Source: CAZNYG01 sp964577205 (GTDB lineage: Bacteria > Elusimicrobiota > Endomicrobiia > Endomicrobiales > CAIRNS01). Taken from it: a stretch of 36,247 nucleotides of DNA. Each line of letters begins with the position of its first letter. Within the stretch, counting starts at the first letter, position 1. Made by a program: the position numbers and the translations under genes. Of this stretch, positions 16,952-25,552 are shown piece by piece. Location: NCBI GenBank assembly GCA_964577205.1, contig CAZNYG010000012.1:1-36247 (forward strand). The letters are read 5' to 3'. The notes beneath the pieces are model-generated. The model saw nothing but the letters and a program-made list of their open reading frames with translations, made no database searches and was not told where the DNA came from.

Positions 16952-17046
16952 ATAGGGACTTGGATGTAAGGCGGCATAAACATCGCAGGACAAAGAATCA
17001 GGCCGGGCGCCGCGAGGCGAACGGCCAACCACAACGGGAGGTTACA

Positions 17047-17193
17047 ATGGCAGACGCAAGATGCATGAAGTGCAAGAAGCAGGTGGAAGTAAAGGACGGC
17101 AAGGAAGTCGTCATGAAGAACGGCATGAAGGCGATTTCCGGCGTCTGTCCCGACTGCGGCACCAAGGTTTTCAAGATCATCGGCAAAAAGTAA
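17047..17193 (+). CDS. DUF5679 small zinc-ribbon protein
   Basis: A 48-residue protein with two CxxC knuckles, CMKCKK near residue 6 and CPDCGTK near residue 36, separated by a KDGKEVVMKNGMKA segment typical of DUF5679. It probably binds one structural zinc. The function is unknown. It has a good ribosome site (CGGGAGG, six bases before ATG), its own likely promoter and a hairpin after it, so it looks monocistronic and well expressed. Confidence 0.85.
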   Translation: MADARCMKCKKQVEVKDGKEVVMKNGMKAISGVCPDCGTKVFKIIGKK

Positions 17194-17217
17194 TCTTCGC
17201 TTCAAAGGAATGTTTCG

Positions 17218-17267
17218 CGGGAGATCGCTGTCCGGTCATAGGCAACGGTCTCCCGCTGTTGCTTTTT
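17218..17267 (+). terminator. probable terminator after the DUF5679 gene
   Basis: CGGGAGA (17218-17224) faces TCTCCCG (17249-17255); a T5 run follows seven bases later (17263-17267). The stem is GC-rich but the loop is long, so efficiency is uncertain. Confidence 0.5.
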
Positions 17268-17277
17268 GGTACTGCTA

Positions 17278-19497
17278 ATGCAAACCATTCTAGATCATAT
17301 CATTGAAGACCTGGGCCTGCCCCGGGCATCCGTCATCAACACCGCCGCTCTCCTTTCCGAAGGAAGCACGATCCCCTTCATATCGCGTTACCGCAAGGAA
17401 CGCACAGGGGGAATGGACGAAGTCCAGATCCGCGGCATCAGTGAAAAACTTGAGTATTACACCGAGCTGGAGAAACGCAGGGAAACGATCCTCAAAACGA
17501 TCACCGAACAGGGTAAATTGACCCCTGAACTTGAAAAGGAGATCAAGGATTGCAGGGAAAAACAGAAACTTGAAGACCTGTACCTTCCCTATAAGCCGAA
17601 ACGCACCACAAAAGCCACGATCGCCCGGGAAAAGGGGCTTGGGCCTCTGGCCGTCCTGATCCTCGCCCAGCAGACCCTTACGGGAGAACCGCTTGCCATC
17701 GCTCGGGAATACCTTAACCCGGAGAAGGGCATTGATACCGCTGAACAGGCGCTGGCCGGGGCGCTCGACATCGTGGCGGAACAGATCGCCGACAGCGCGG
17801 ACATCCGAGGGGCGCTGCGGCTTCTGATGGCGACGACAGGTACCATTACCTCGTCCGTACGCAAGGAATGGGAGGGGAAAAAAAGCAAGTTCGAGATGTA
17901 CTACGATTTCCGCGAACCGCTCAAGGCTATCGTCTCTCACCGGTTGCTGGCGATCCGCCGCGGTACCCGTGAAGAAGTGCTGACGTGGAAGATCATCGTC
18001 GATGACGGCCAGGCGCTCGTCCGTATCGGAAGCCTAATGGTCCGGAATCCGCGATCAGTGTTCAACGCCGTACTTGAAAAGGGCATTGCCCTCGCGTGGG
18101 AACGTTCTCTGTATCCTTCGCTGCAGGTCGAACTGTTCGTCGCCAAGCTGGAGGAGGCCGGCCGTGAAGCGATCGAGGTGTTCACCCGCAACGCGCGGAA
18201 CCTCCTGCTTGCTCCGCCGGCCGGCCATCGCGTCATCATGGGCGTAGACCCGGGCTTCCGGACCGGATGCAAAGTGGCGGTCATGGACGGGAACGGCAAT
18301 TTCAGGGAATATCAGGCCATATTCCCTCATGAGCCGCAGAACCGCGTCGCTGAAGCCGAAGCGGTGATCCTCTCCTTCATCAGGAAACACGGGGTGGAAC
18401 TTATCGCGATCGGGAACGGGACCGCGTCCAAAGAGACGGACCAGTTCATTTCCGCCGTGATCAAAAAGAATAAATTGTCCGTGAAATCCATCGTCGTCAG
18501 CGAAGCCGGGGCGTCCGTCTATTCCGCTTCGCCGCTCGCGACCGCGGAATTCCCCGAGCTCGACGTGACGGTGCGCGGCGCCATCAGTATCGGCCGCCGC
18601 CTGCAGGACCCTCTTGCGGAACTGGTCAAGATCGATCCCAAGTCGATCGGCGTCGGCCAGTACCAGCACGACGTGAACCAGACGGAACTGAAAAGATCGC
18701 TGGACCTGACCGTCGAATCCTGCGTGAACTTCGTGGGAGTGAACCTTAATTCGTCGTCGGTTGAGCTGTTGTCCTATGTTTCGGGCATCGGCAGGGCGCT
18801 GGCCCGTTCCATCGTCGGTTACCGGACGGAAAAAGGATCGTTCAAAGACAAAAAGGAACTGCTTGAAGTGCCCAAACTCGGGCGCAAGGCTTTCGAACAG
18901 TGCGCGGGATTCCTCCGTATCGCGGGAGGCACGAACCCCATGGACAATTCGGCCATCCATCCGGAAAGCTATCCGGTGGTGGAACAGATGGCCCGCGACC
19001 TGAGAGTGGAACCCGCGGCGCTGGTCGGGAATGAAAAACTGGTGGCGCGCATCGCTCCGGAAAAGTACGTCACGGAAACGGCAGGGCTGCCCACTCTGAA
19101 CGACATCATGGCCGAGCTCCGCAAACCCGGGGTCGATCCCCGCAGGGATTTCTCGAGCCTCAAGTTCAGTTCCTACATCAACGACCTTTCAGATCTGAAG
19201 GAAGGCATGGTGCTGGACGGGACCGTGACCAACGTGACGAACTTCGGGGCTTTCGTCGATATCGGCGTCCACCAGGACGGGTTGATACATATCTCGAAGC
19301 TGAGCGACCGGTACGTGAAGAACCCCCACGACGTCGTCGCGGTTGGAGACACGGTGAAAGTGAGGGTCGTTTCGATAGACAAGGAACTGAAACGCATCGG
19401 CCTTTCCATGGCGCAGTTGTCGGCAGTTCCCGCCGTGAAGAAGAGCGTCGCCGCGGCCCCCACGCTGGCCGACCTGATGAATAAATGGAACGCCTGA
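17278..19497 (+). CDS. tex: Tex family RNA-binding transcription accessory protein
   Basis: A 739-residue Tex protein of normal length. Order of domains: N-terminal helical region (FISRYRKERTGGMDE near residue 33), YqgF/RNase H-like domain (VIMGVDPGFRTGCKVAV near 320), two helix-hairpin-helix motifs (YVSGIGRALARSIV near 500) and a C-terminal S1 domain (GMVLDGTVTNVTNFGAFVDIG near 643). Tex binds nucleic acids and is needed for normal gene expression in many bacteria. ATG 17278 is chosen as the family start; a TTG four codons upstream is possible. No ribosome site is obvious, and the preceding hairpin lies close to the start. Confidence 0.95.
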   Translation: MQTILDHIIEDLGLPRASVINTAALLSEGSTIPFISRYRKERTGGMDEVQIRGISEKLEYYTELEKRRETILKTITEQGKLTPELEKEIKDCREKQKLEDLYLPYKPKRTTKATIAREKGLGPLAVLILAQQTLTGEPLAIAREYLNPEKGIDTAEQALAGALDIVAEQIADSADIRGALRLLMATTGTITSSVRKEWEGKKSKFEMYYDFREPLKAIVSHRLLAIRRGTREEVLTWKIIVDDGQALVRIGSLMVRNPRSVFNAVLEKGIALAWERSLYPSLQVELFVAKLEEAGREAIEVFTRNARNLLLAPPAGHRVIMGVDPGFRTGCKVAVMDGNGNFREYQAIFPHEPQNRVAEAEAVILSFIRKHGVELIAIGNGTASKETDQFISAVIKKNKLSVKSIVVSEAGASVYSASPLATAEFPELDVTVRGAISIGRRLQDPLAELVKIDPKSIGVGQYQHDVNQTELKRSLDLTVESCVNFVGVNLNSSSVELLSYVSGIGRALARSIVGYRTEKGSFKDKKELLEVPKLGRKAFEQCAGFLRIAGGTNPMDNSAIHPESYPVVEQMARDLRVEPAALVGNEKLVARIAPEKYVTETAGLPTLNDIMAELRKPGVDPRRDFSSLKFSSYINDLSDLKEGMVLDGTVTNVTNFGAFVDIGVHQDGLIHISKLSDRYVKNPHDVVAVGDTVKVRVVSIDKELKRIGLSMAQLSAVPAVKKSVAAAPTLADLMNKWNA

Positions 19498-19525
19498 AAA
19501 ACGACCTGCGGCCTCCGTTTTTCAG
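19494..19525 (+). terminator. hairpin overlapping the tex stop codon
   Basis: CTGAAAAACG (19494-19503) pairs perfectly with CGTTTTTCAG (19516-19525) around a 12-nt loop. The TGA stop is in the left arm and T5 in the right arm, giving a terminator-like A/T-symmetrical shape. Confidence 0.55.
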
Positions 19526-19597
19526 ATCAGTTGCTCCGCAACAACGACAAAACGCATCAAGAATTCAAGATGGCAGGCGATAACAGCTTTGATTAAG

Positions 19598-19690
19598 TGA
19601 CCGCAGGTTCGCGAGTGAGGTATAAAGCATGTTTTTTAGACGTGCTTTTGCCGTCCCCTTACTCACTTACTCACCAACTCACTTACTCAC
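19598..19690. repeat. intergenic 8-bp tandem array (TTACTCAC)
   Basis: TTACTCAC (19659-19666, 19667-19674), CAACTCAC (19675-19682) and TTACTCAC (19683-19690) form an exact period-8 array just before the CBS gene. A possible degenerate partner arm with GTGA words lies at 19598-19620, and AAAGCA/TGCTTT (19624-19629 with 19643-19648) makes a small hairpin between them. The inverted pairing here is weaker than at other loci. Confidence 0.7.
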
Positions 19691-19711
19691 TTTTGATCAA
19701 AGGGGATCCCT

Positions 19712-20164
19712 ATGAATGTCCGGGACATTATGACCAAAGACGTGGTGGCCGTGCCGCCTTCCATGGACGTGCGCGCGCTGGCGGAACTGTTCATTAAGAA
19801 AGACATCAGCGGCGCCCCCGTCGTGGATGAGGGGGGAGCTCTCAGAGGCATCGTGCTGGAGGAGAGCCTCATACTCCAGGACAAGAAAGTGCATCTGCCG
19901 ACGTTCATCTATATCCTTAACGGCGTTTTTTCCATAGGTCAGGAACGGTTCGAAGAGGAAATGAACAAAATGGCTGCGATCACCGTCGAAGGCATCATGG
20001 AGAAGAAGTTCACCGCGCTTTCTCCCGAGACCCCGGTGGAGGACGTCGCCACGATGATCGTCGAGGAGGGGTGCCATTATTTCCCCGTCATCGAAAAAGG
20101 GAAACTGGCCGGCGTTGTCACCAAAAAAGACATCGTCCGCGCCATAGCCCAGAAAAAGATCTAG
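19712..20164 (+). CDS. tandem CBS-domain protein
   Basis: A 150-residue protein made of two CBS domains and nothing else: VRDIMTKDVVAVPPSMDV at the start and VEGIMEKKFTALSPETPVEDVA near residue 93, each followed by the typical SGAPVVDE or HYFPVIEK and LAGVVTKKDIVR strands. Paired CBS domains form a Bateman module that binds adenine nucleotides. No effector domain is fused, so it probably senses energy charge for a partner not visible here. The ribosome site AAAGGGGAT is well placed. Confidence 0.88.
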   Translation: MNVRDIMTKDVVAVPPSMDVRALAELFIKKDISGAPVVDEGGALRGIVLEESLILQDKKVHLPTFIYILNGVFSIGQERFEEEMNKMAAITVEGIMEKKFTALSPETPVEDVATMIVEEGCHYFPVIEKGKLAGVVTKKDIVRAIAQKKI

Positions 20165-20187
20165 AGATTAAGTATTCCAACGGCAGG

Positions 20188-20306
20188 GTAAAGTGAAAAT
20201 TGTAAAATGTAAAGCATGCAGAAAACGACAAATGACCCAACGCACATATTAACAGGCCGATTTGTTTTTTTGCTTTCATTTTACGATTTTCATTTTTCGT
20301 TTTACA
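20188..20306. repeat. intergenic inverted repeat with 7-bp words
   Basis: The left arm is four heptamers GTAAAGT, GAAAATT, GTAAAAT, GTAAAGC (20188-20215). The right arm starts at 20272 with GCTTTCATTTTACGATTTTC. About 21 of 23 positions pair with a one-base bulge, around a loop of roughly 56 nt. It fills the spacer between the CBS and yajQ genes. Confidence 0.75.
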
Positions 20307-20327
20307 TTGTCTTTAACGGAGGTTCCC

Positions 20328-20825
20328 GTGGCCGCGACATTTTCGTTCGACATTGTCTCCGAAGTGAACTTCATGGAAGTGGAAAACGCCATCAATCAGG
20401 CGCAGAAAGAACTGGCCCAGCGGTTCGATTTCAAGGGCAGCAAATCGTCCATCGAATACAACGCGAAGGACAAAAAGATCACGCTGATAGGCGACGACGA
20501 TTTCAAGCTCCGCTCTCTGAGGGACATCCTCGAGGGGCGCATGGCGAAACGAGGCGTGTCGCTGAAGTCCATGAAGAACAATGAGCCCGAACAGGCGTTC
20601 GAAGGTACGCTGCGCCAGACCGTAGAACTGATCAGCGGCCTTCCTTCCGACAAAGCCAAAGAAGTGGCTAAGATAATCAAGGATTCGAAGCTCAAGGTGC
20701 AGGCGCAGATCGAAGGGCAGAAGATCCGCGTCTCCTCCGCGAAAAAAGACGAGCTCCAGTCGGTCATCACGCTCCTGCGGAACACGAATTTCACGCTGCC
20801 GCTTCAATTTACCAATTACCGGTAG
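20328..20825 (+). CDS. yajQ: YajQ/DUF520 nucleotide-binding protein
   Basis: A 165-residue YajQ homologue. It has FSFDIVSEVNFMEVENAINQA at the N terminus, RFDFKGSKSSIEY near residue 31 and the final TLPLQFTNYR typical of the family. Members bind nucleotides, and in Xanthomonas one is a cyclic di-GMP effector; the role here is unknown but a PilZ gene lies 7 kb upstream. GTG 20328 is chosen because GGAGG stands five bases before it and family homology begins there. The frame is open further upstream, into the spacer repeat, but is not conserved. Confidence 0.92.
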   Translation: MAATFSFDIVSEVNFMEVENAINQAQKELAQRFDFKGSKSSIEYNAKDKKITLIGDDDFKLRSLRDILEGRMAKRGVSLKSMKNNEPEQAFEGTLRQTVELISGLPSDKAKEVAKIIKDSKLKVQAQIEGQKIRVSSAKKDELQSVITLLRNTNFTLPLQFTNYR

Positions 20826-20829
20826 CCGC

Positions 20830-20869
20830 CAAAACGCCTGAAGCGGTGAGGCGTGCTTCACGCGTTTTG
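20830..20869 (+). terminator. long hairpin after yajQ
   Basis: CAAAACGC (20830-20837) pairs with GCGTTTTG (20862-20869), and after one mismatch TGAAGC (20839-20844) pairs with GCTTCA (20855-20860). A second dyad, GGGGAA/TTCCCC, follows near 20875. No free T run is present, so termination is probable but may be of another type. Confidence 0.55.
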
Positions 20870-20935
20870 TAACGGGGAAACCCGGGTTCCCCCGAAAACC
20901 CCTTCCAGGAGCATTCGGCTTAAGAAAAAAACCCT

Positions 20936-22048
20936 ATGAAGTTTACGCGACTGATTTCCCTGATGGCCATCCTGATCCTGCCGTTCCGCTGCGGCTTTGC
21001 GAAAGACATAGAAAAAAAGATCGACGACCTGCAGAAAAAGCTGCCGGAGATCAAGATGCAGGAGACGGTCATTCAGCTGACGCCGAAGACCCGGCTGTAT
21101 CTTCCCAACGGATCGATGGACCTTTCGCTCAAACAGCAGCTGCGCAAAACATCCGTCGTGTTCGCTTCCCGGTATGATTTTGTCGACAACTTCATGGGGT
21201 TCAGCCTGGATTTCCTTTACGACCTTTCGCCGTACTCTATCGGCGTGGCTTTGAACGACAGCGTGGACTTCAGCGAGATATTAACGAACAGCCAGTACCT
21301 GCAGCGCACGCAGTCGGTGTACCCTTACGTGCAATACGCGCTGGACCGCTTTACAAGGCTGAAAACCGGTATCCGGATCGAGAACACCTATACCGATTCC
21401 ATCTCCAGCACGACCAGGCTGGATCACGGGCGTAATATCGTCGGCGATGTCGGCATCTGGCACGACAATACGGAGGAAGAGCTTTCGATCCCCCGCGGCG
21501 GCAGCCGGTCCCTCGACCTGCAGCGTTCTTTCAAGGCGCTCGGCAGCGATTACGAGTATACGCTTGCCGAAGCCCGGGTCCACCACTATCTGCGCTCATT
21601 TTCCGATCATTACATAGAATACGAAATGCTGACCGGGTTCCCCATGGAGACGCATGCCCGGCCGCTGTCGTCTCAATACACCGCTGGCGGCTATCGTCTC
21701 CTCCGGGGATACTCGTTCAAGGAGTTCCGCGGCGACGCGCTTTTTTACAATCAGCTGACTTACCATATTCCCGTCGGATCGGCCGAACCGGGCGGTTTCC
21801 GTCACGTTTCCTGGCACATCGTGACCTGGGACCTGTTTGTCGAGGCGGTAAAGATAGGCGATCGGGACATTTTCAGCGAGGTCCCCGGTTTCAAGACGAG
21901 CATTGGAACGGGATTCGGCTACAGGGTGACGATATTCAACCGGTTCCCCGTCCAGGTCGGGGTTGGCGCCGCCAAGGCTTTTGCCGACCGCGTACCGCAG
22001 TACTATTTTACGATATCCACCATTTATTACTCCTGGCAGAACGAATAG
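20936..22048 (+). CDS. outer-membrane beta-barrel protein, Omp85/surface-antigen-like
   Basis: The 370-residue product starts with a classic signal peptide (MKFTRLISLMAILILPF, cleavage likely after GFA near residue 22). Then comes a charged, possibly coiled stretch and a region of alternating hydrophobic beta strands to the C terminus. GGYRLLRGYSF near residue 257 matches the conserved RGY element of bacterial surface antigen (Omp85) barrels, and the last strands (VGVGAAKAF, YYFTISTIYYSW) fit a barrel end. No POTRA domains are visible, so this resembles the barrel-only or patatin-associated type. It indicates a diderm envelope. The function in transport is unknown. No ribosome site lies at normal distance from ATG 20936. 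Confidence 0.7.
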   Translation: MKFTRLISLMAILILPFRCGFAKDIEKKIDDLQKKLPEIKMQETVIQLTPKTRLYLPNGSMDLSLKQQLRKTSVVFASRYDFVDNFMGFSLDFLYDLSPYSIGVALNDSVDFSEILTNSQYLQRTQSVYPYVQYALDRFTRLKTGIRIENTYTDSISSTTRLDHGRNIVGDVGIWHDNTEEELSIPRGGSRSLDLQRSFKALGSDYEYTLAEARVHHYLRSFSDHYIEYEMLTGFPMETHARPLSSQYTAGGYRLLRGYSFKEFRGDALFYNQLTYHIPVGSAEPGGFRHVSWHIVTWDLFVEAVKIGDRDIFSEVPGFKTSIGTGFGYRVTIFNRFPVQVGVGAAKAFADRVPQYYFTISTIYYSWQNE

Positions 22049-22096
22049 ACGCGTGATGCCCATGGAAAAGTCGGTTACGACAGGGAGATATGTCCG

Positions 22097-24002
22097 GTGA
22101 ATCAGGGAACGACGCCGAACAGGATGCGTGTTTTTCAGGGAGAAGGTATCGCCCCGGGTGTCGCCATCGGGCGGGTGTGCGTATTCGAGGACGTCATCCA
22201 CCGGAACGCGCCGAAGGTGACTATATCCCCCGCTGCGCGTGAACAGGAACAGCTGCGTTTCCTCAAGGCGTACGAAGGGACGCTCGCCGGGATAAACGAC
22301 CTGGCAAAAAAGGTGCACAGGGAGATAGGGTTCGACGAGAGCGCGATCTTCCGCGCCCATATCCAGATCCTCAATGACAAACGGTTCGCGGGCGAGATGC
22401 TGCGCCTGATCGACGATGAACTGCTGAACGCGGAAAGCGCTGTACGCGCCGTGGTGGAAAGCTGGGAGACCATCTTTTCAGCTTCAGCCTCTCCTGAACT
22501 TCAGGCAAAGGTCTTTGATATCATTGATATCGGCAAGAGGATCCTTACACAGTTGTCGAAGGACGGTAAACCCCGCGAGGCCATGGAACAGCCCCAGCAC
22601 GCGCCTTTGCCGCGGGGCAGAAGCATCATTCTTGCCGCCCGCATGCTGCTCCCTTCCCTTACCGCGTTCATAGATAAAAATGAGACCGTCGGCATCATCG
22701 CGGAACTCGGGAACAAGGCTTCCCACAGCGCCGTCATCGCGAAATCCCTGGGCATTCCCGCCGTGTTCGGCGTGCCGGGCGTCCTGTCGGCGCTCAAGCC
22801 GGGCGATGAGTTCATCATCGACGGGTCGTCCGGCAACGTCCTGGTCAATCCCGACCCGGCGGTGCGCAAGGGATACGAGTCCATACGGCGAAAGTATGTT
22901 GTTTACCGTCATCATCTTGAAAGCCTGACCGGCCTGCCCTGCGTCACTCCCGACGGGCGCGGGGTCGAGCTCTACGCCAATATAGGCGCGCTGGCAGATG
23001 TGGAGATGGCGCTGCGTTACAGGGCGCGGGGAGCGGGCCTTTACCGGACCGAGATGCCGTTCNNNNNNNNNNATCCGCAGCGAATTCCCTGACGAAGAGA
23101 CGCAATACGCGATCTATCGCCGCGTCGTCGAAAAGATGAAGGGGAAACCGGTCAGCATCCGTACCCTGGACCTCGGCGGCGACAAGATGATGAGTTTCCT
23201 CTCCATGCCCAAGGAGGAGAACCCGAACCTGGGATGGCGGGCCATCCGGGTCTTCCTGGACAACCCGCAGTTCTTTAAAACCCAGCTGAAAGCGATCCTG
23301 CGGGCCGCCACCTCGGGGAACGTGCGCATCATACTTCCCATGATATCGGATATCACGGAAGTGCGCGTGTCGAAAAAGATCCTGGCCGATGCGAAGCGGG
23401 AACTTCAGAAGAGCAACGTCCCTTTCAATCCGAACGTCAGGCTGGGCATCATGATCGAGGTACCGTCGGCGGCCATGCTGGCGGAGTACCTCATCCAGGA
23501 AGTGGATTTTTTCAGCGTGGGGACAAACGACCTGATCCAGTATACCCTCGCGGTCGACCGTAACAGCGAAAAAGCCGCGCGGTTCTTCGAGCCGCTGAAC
23601 CCGTCTATCATACTCATGCTGCGCAAGCTCATAGACGTCACCAACCGCGCGGGCAAGGAGATCACGATCTGCGGCGAGATCGCGAGCGATCCGCTGTATC
23701 TGCCGATCCTCCTCGGGCTGGGGTATACCCGCCTGAGCGTCAACTCGCTCGCTATAAACATGGTAAAAAGCATTCTGCGTTCGACGAGTTTCCATGAAGC
23801 GCAGGCGCTGGTCAGGGAAGTGATTAAAAAACGAACCGGTTTTGAGGTCCGCGAATACATGAAAGCGTATTTCGAGCGGCAAAAAGGCCGCATGCGTTCC
23901 CAGGCGCCGATCCTTTATCCCTCCCATTCGACGCAGAAAAGTCCGGGCCGGACCTCCCAGAAAACAGGCGAACGGCCTTCCGTGAGGGATGAAAGTCAAT
24001 GA
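22097..24002 (+). CDS. ptsI: phosphoenolpyruvate-protein phosphotransferase (PTS enzyme I), with a 10-N gap
   Basis: Two reading frames joined across N 23063-23072 together give enzyme I. The N-terminal domain shows IAPGVAIGR and the phosphorylated histidine in KASHSAVIAKSLGIPAVFG near residue 214. At the gap YRTEMPF continues as SEFPDEETQYA, then TLDLGGDK, GTNDLIQYTLAVDRN and the active-site cysteine in ICGEIASDP. Only about three residues are missing, and a gap whose length is a multiple of three restores the frame, so the gene is probably intact. Enzyme I moves phosphate from PEP to HPr; no ptsH is seen here. GTG 22097 has GGGAG nine bases upstream. The stop overlaps the next start (ATGA). 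Confidence 0.92.
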
Positions 24003-24161
24003 CTGTGCTGGAGGATATCACCAAACGCGCGAGAGAACGCGGCGGCACCGTTATTTTCGCCGAAGGCGATGAACCCCGCACGCTAAGGGCGGCCATGCGG
24101 CTTGTCCGGGACGGCGTCTGTCGGCAGGGAGCGCGTCGACGCGGCCCTGCTGGATCAATAA
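23999..24161 (+). pseudogene. pta: truncated phosphate acetyl/butyryltransferase (pta) remnant
   Basis: ATG 23999, overlapping the ptsI stop, opens with VLEDITKRARERGGTVIFAE, then GDEPRTLRAAMRLVRDGV, a clear Pta N terminus. At 24119 the frame breaks. One frame over, VGRERVDAALLDQ continues the family for 13 more residues and ends at TAA 24159-24161. The original frame runs on to 24253 without homology. So about 5 codons are lost at the break and roughly 280 residues are missing after it; what follows is AT-rich rex promoter DNA. It is a dead gene unless the assembly is wrong here. A PduL-type phosphotransacylase is encoded at 35020. Confidence 0.8.
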
Positions 24162-24266
24162 AATATGCGATAGCTTGCCCACATTACTTAAAGCGCGATA
24201 TTAACATATTTAACGAATTAGTACATTATTCAATCATATATTCTTGTGGATAAAGTTGTGATTTAA

Positions 24267-24338
24267 AAGTGAAAAGTTTCACAATATGCTTGACATGGGC
24301 CTATAAATATGTTATATATAGGTTAAATATTGTGAAAC
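24267..24338 (+). promoter_or_regulatory. rex promoter flanked by Rex operator sequences
   Basis: TTGACA (24290-24295) and TATATA (24313-24318) are 17 nt apart, an almost consensus promoter. Just upstream, 24267-24284 reads AAGTGAA-AAGT-TTCACAA, matching the Rex consensus TTGTGAA-N4-TTCACAA at 12 of 14 positions. A perfect 12-bp inverted repeat, GTTTCACAATAT (24276-24287) and ATATTGTGAAAC (24327-24338), brackets the whole core promoter. Rex probably represses its own transcription and perhaps that of the hydrogenase genes behind it until NADH rises. Confidence 0.8.
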
Positions 24339-24350
24339 AAAGGAACATTA

Positions 24351-25004
24351 ATGATCACAAACAGGAATTGCATCATCCGCCTTTCCCGCTACAAAAACTC
24401 ATTGTACCGGCTTAAGGCGCTGGGATTCGTTAAAGTGTTTTCTGACAATCTGGCTGATGCCATCGGGGTCACCGCTGAACAGGTACGTAAGGATTTCTCT
24501 CTCTTCGGCATTTCAGGGAACAAGCGGGGCGGTTACCAGATAGAACCCCTTATAGAAAAACTGAACAGCATCCTGGGCAAGGACCGTGTACAAAAGGTTA
24601 TTGTTGTAGGTGTGGGACACATCGGCACGGCGCTGATGAAGTATCGGGGTTTTGAGAAAGAAGGCATCAGGATCTGCTGCGGCTTCGATGCTGACGCTTC
24701 CAAACATGTCCGGGAAGCGGATGTCCCGGTGCTGCCGATGGAAGAACTGAAGGAATTCGTGACCGCCAGCAAGATACGGATCGGCATTATCGCGGTCCCT
24801 GACGTCACAGCGCAGCAGGTCGCGGATATGCTGCTCGAAGCCGGCATCAAAGGGATCCTGAATTTTGCCCCGATGCGCCTGCGCATACCCGAAGACGTGG
24901 TGGTAAACAACGTGAACCTGGAACTTGAGCTGGAGAACGTGATATATTTCGTTAACACGCTTTCAAAGACGGGGTCGATGGAGTTCCCCAAGATCGACCA
25001 TTGA
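24351..25004 (+). CDS. rex: redox-sensing transcriptional repressor Rex
   Basis: A 217-residue Rex protein. The winged-helix N terminus (RLSRYKNSLYRLKALGF, then VTAEQVRKDFSLFG and SGNKRGGYQI) is followed by a Rossmann fold with VVGVGHIGTAL near residue 86 and LNFAP near residue 177. Rex binds DNA when NADH is low and leaves it when NADH rises, controlling fermentation genes. The ribosome site AAAGGA is six bases before ATG. Placement directly ahead of the hydrogenase cluster and its own operators supports control of hydrogen production. Confidence 0.95.
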   Translation: MITNRNCIIRLSRYKNSLYRLKALGFVKVFSDNLADAIGVTAEQVRKDFSLFGISGNKRGGYQIEPLIEKLNSILGKDRVQKVIVVGVGHIGTALMKYRGFEKEGIRICCGFDADASKHVREADVPVLPMEELKEFVTASKIRIGIIAVPDVTAQQVADMLLEAGIKGILNFAPMRLRIPEDVVVNNVNLELELENVIYFVNTLSKTGSMEFPKIDH

Positions 25005-25052
25005 GTGACGGGTAACGCTTTATTCATCGGTTACTACGCGGAGAGGTGAACA

Positions 25053-25409
25053 ATGGCAACACCACTGGATGTTATCAGGCAGAAACGCGCGGCCGCCATA
25101 GACCGGATCAACGGGCGGGGTTTTCAGGCGCGGCGGAGAGTCTACATCGGCATGGCTACCTGTGAGATAGCCGCCGGGTCAAAAGACGTCATGGATGTCT
25201 TTCAGCAGGCGGTGAACAGCGGCCTTACGGATGTCTATATCAGTCAGAAAGGGTGCGCCGGCAGGTGCAATTTTGAACCTACGGTCGAAGTCATTGAGGA
25301 AGGGAAGCTTCCCGTCAAGTACGGCAAGATCAACGCCGAACGGGCCGCCCAGATCGTAGAACGCCACCTGAAAAAAGGCGAAGTCATCAGGGAATGGATC
25401 ATAAAATGA
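25053..25409 (+). CDS. thioredoxin-like [2Fe-2S] ferredoxin of the hydrogenase operon
   Basis: The 118-residue product is a stand-alone thioredoxin-like [2Fe-2S] domain, the same fold as the C-terminal half of NuoE and the N-terminal part of HydB. Cysteines occur in GMATCEIAAGS near residue 36 and in the CxxxC of QKGCAGRCNFEP near residue 70. As I recall, homologues in NAD-linked [FeFe]-hydrogenase operons of Firmicutes show the same three-cysteine pattern. It would pass electrons within, or to, the hydrogenase. The ribosome site GAGAGGTGA is well placed, 48 bases after rex. Confidence 0.82.
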   Translation: MATPLDVIRQKRAAAIDRINGRGFQARRRVYIGMATCEIAAGSKDVMDVFQQAVNSGLTDVYISQKGCAGRCNFEPTVEVIEEGKLPVKYGKINAERAAQIVERHLKKGEVIREWIIK

Positions 25410-25449
25410 CAGTGCTCAGCACTGTCATCCCCGAAAGTTAATCGGGGAT
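25408..25449. repeat. REP-like double palindrome after the ferredoxin gene
   Basis: GACAGTGCT-C-AGCACTGTC (25408-25426) is a near-perfect palindrome starting in the stop codon. ATCCCCGA (25427-25434) then pairs with TCGGGGAT (25442-25449) around a 7-nt loop. The second hairpin has the GTCATCCCCGA...GGGGATCC look of dispersed REP elements. It may attenuate or stabilise the mRNA between this gene and hydB. Confidence 0.65.
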
Positions 25450-25552
25450 CCATGGATCGCTGACGAATCTGGAATCCGGATGTCCGATAGAGTCGCCCGG
25501 GCTTGATACACTTGTAAGATAAATCATTTTAATCTACGGAAGGGAATAACCG

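Noticed and set aside
19659..19690. CRISPR array
   Set aside because: Repeats are 8 bp and directly adjacent without spacers, and no cas genes are present.
23063..23072. Frameshifted ptsI pseudogene
   Set aside because: The frame change coincides exactly with the 10-N placeholder and family sequence continues after it, so an unknown gap length explains it.
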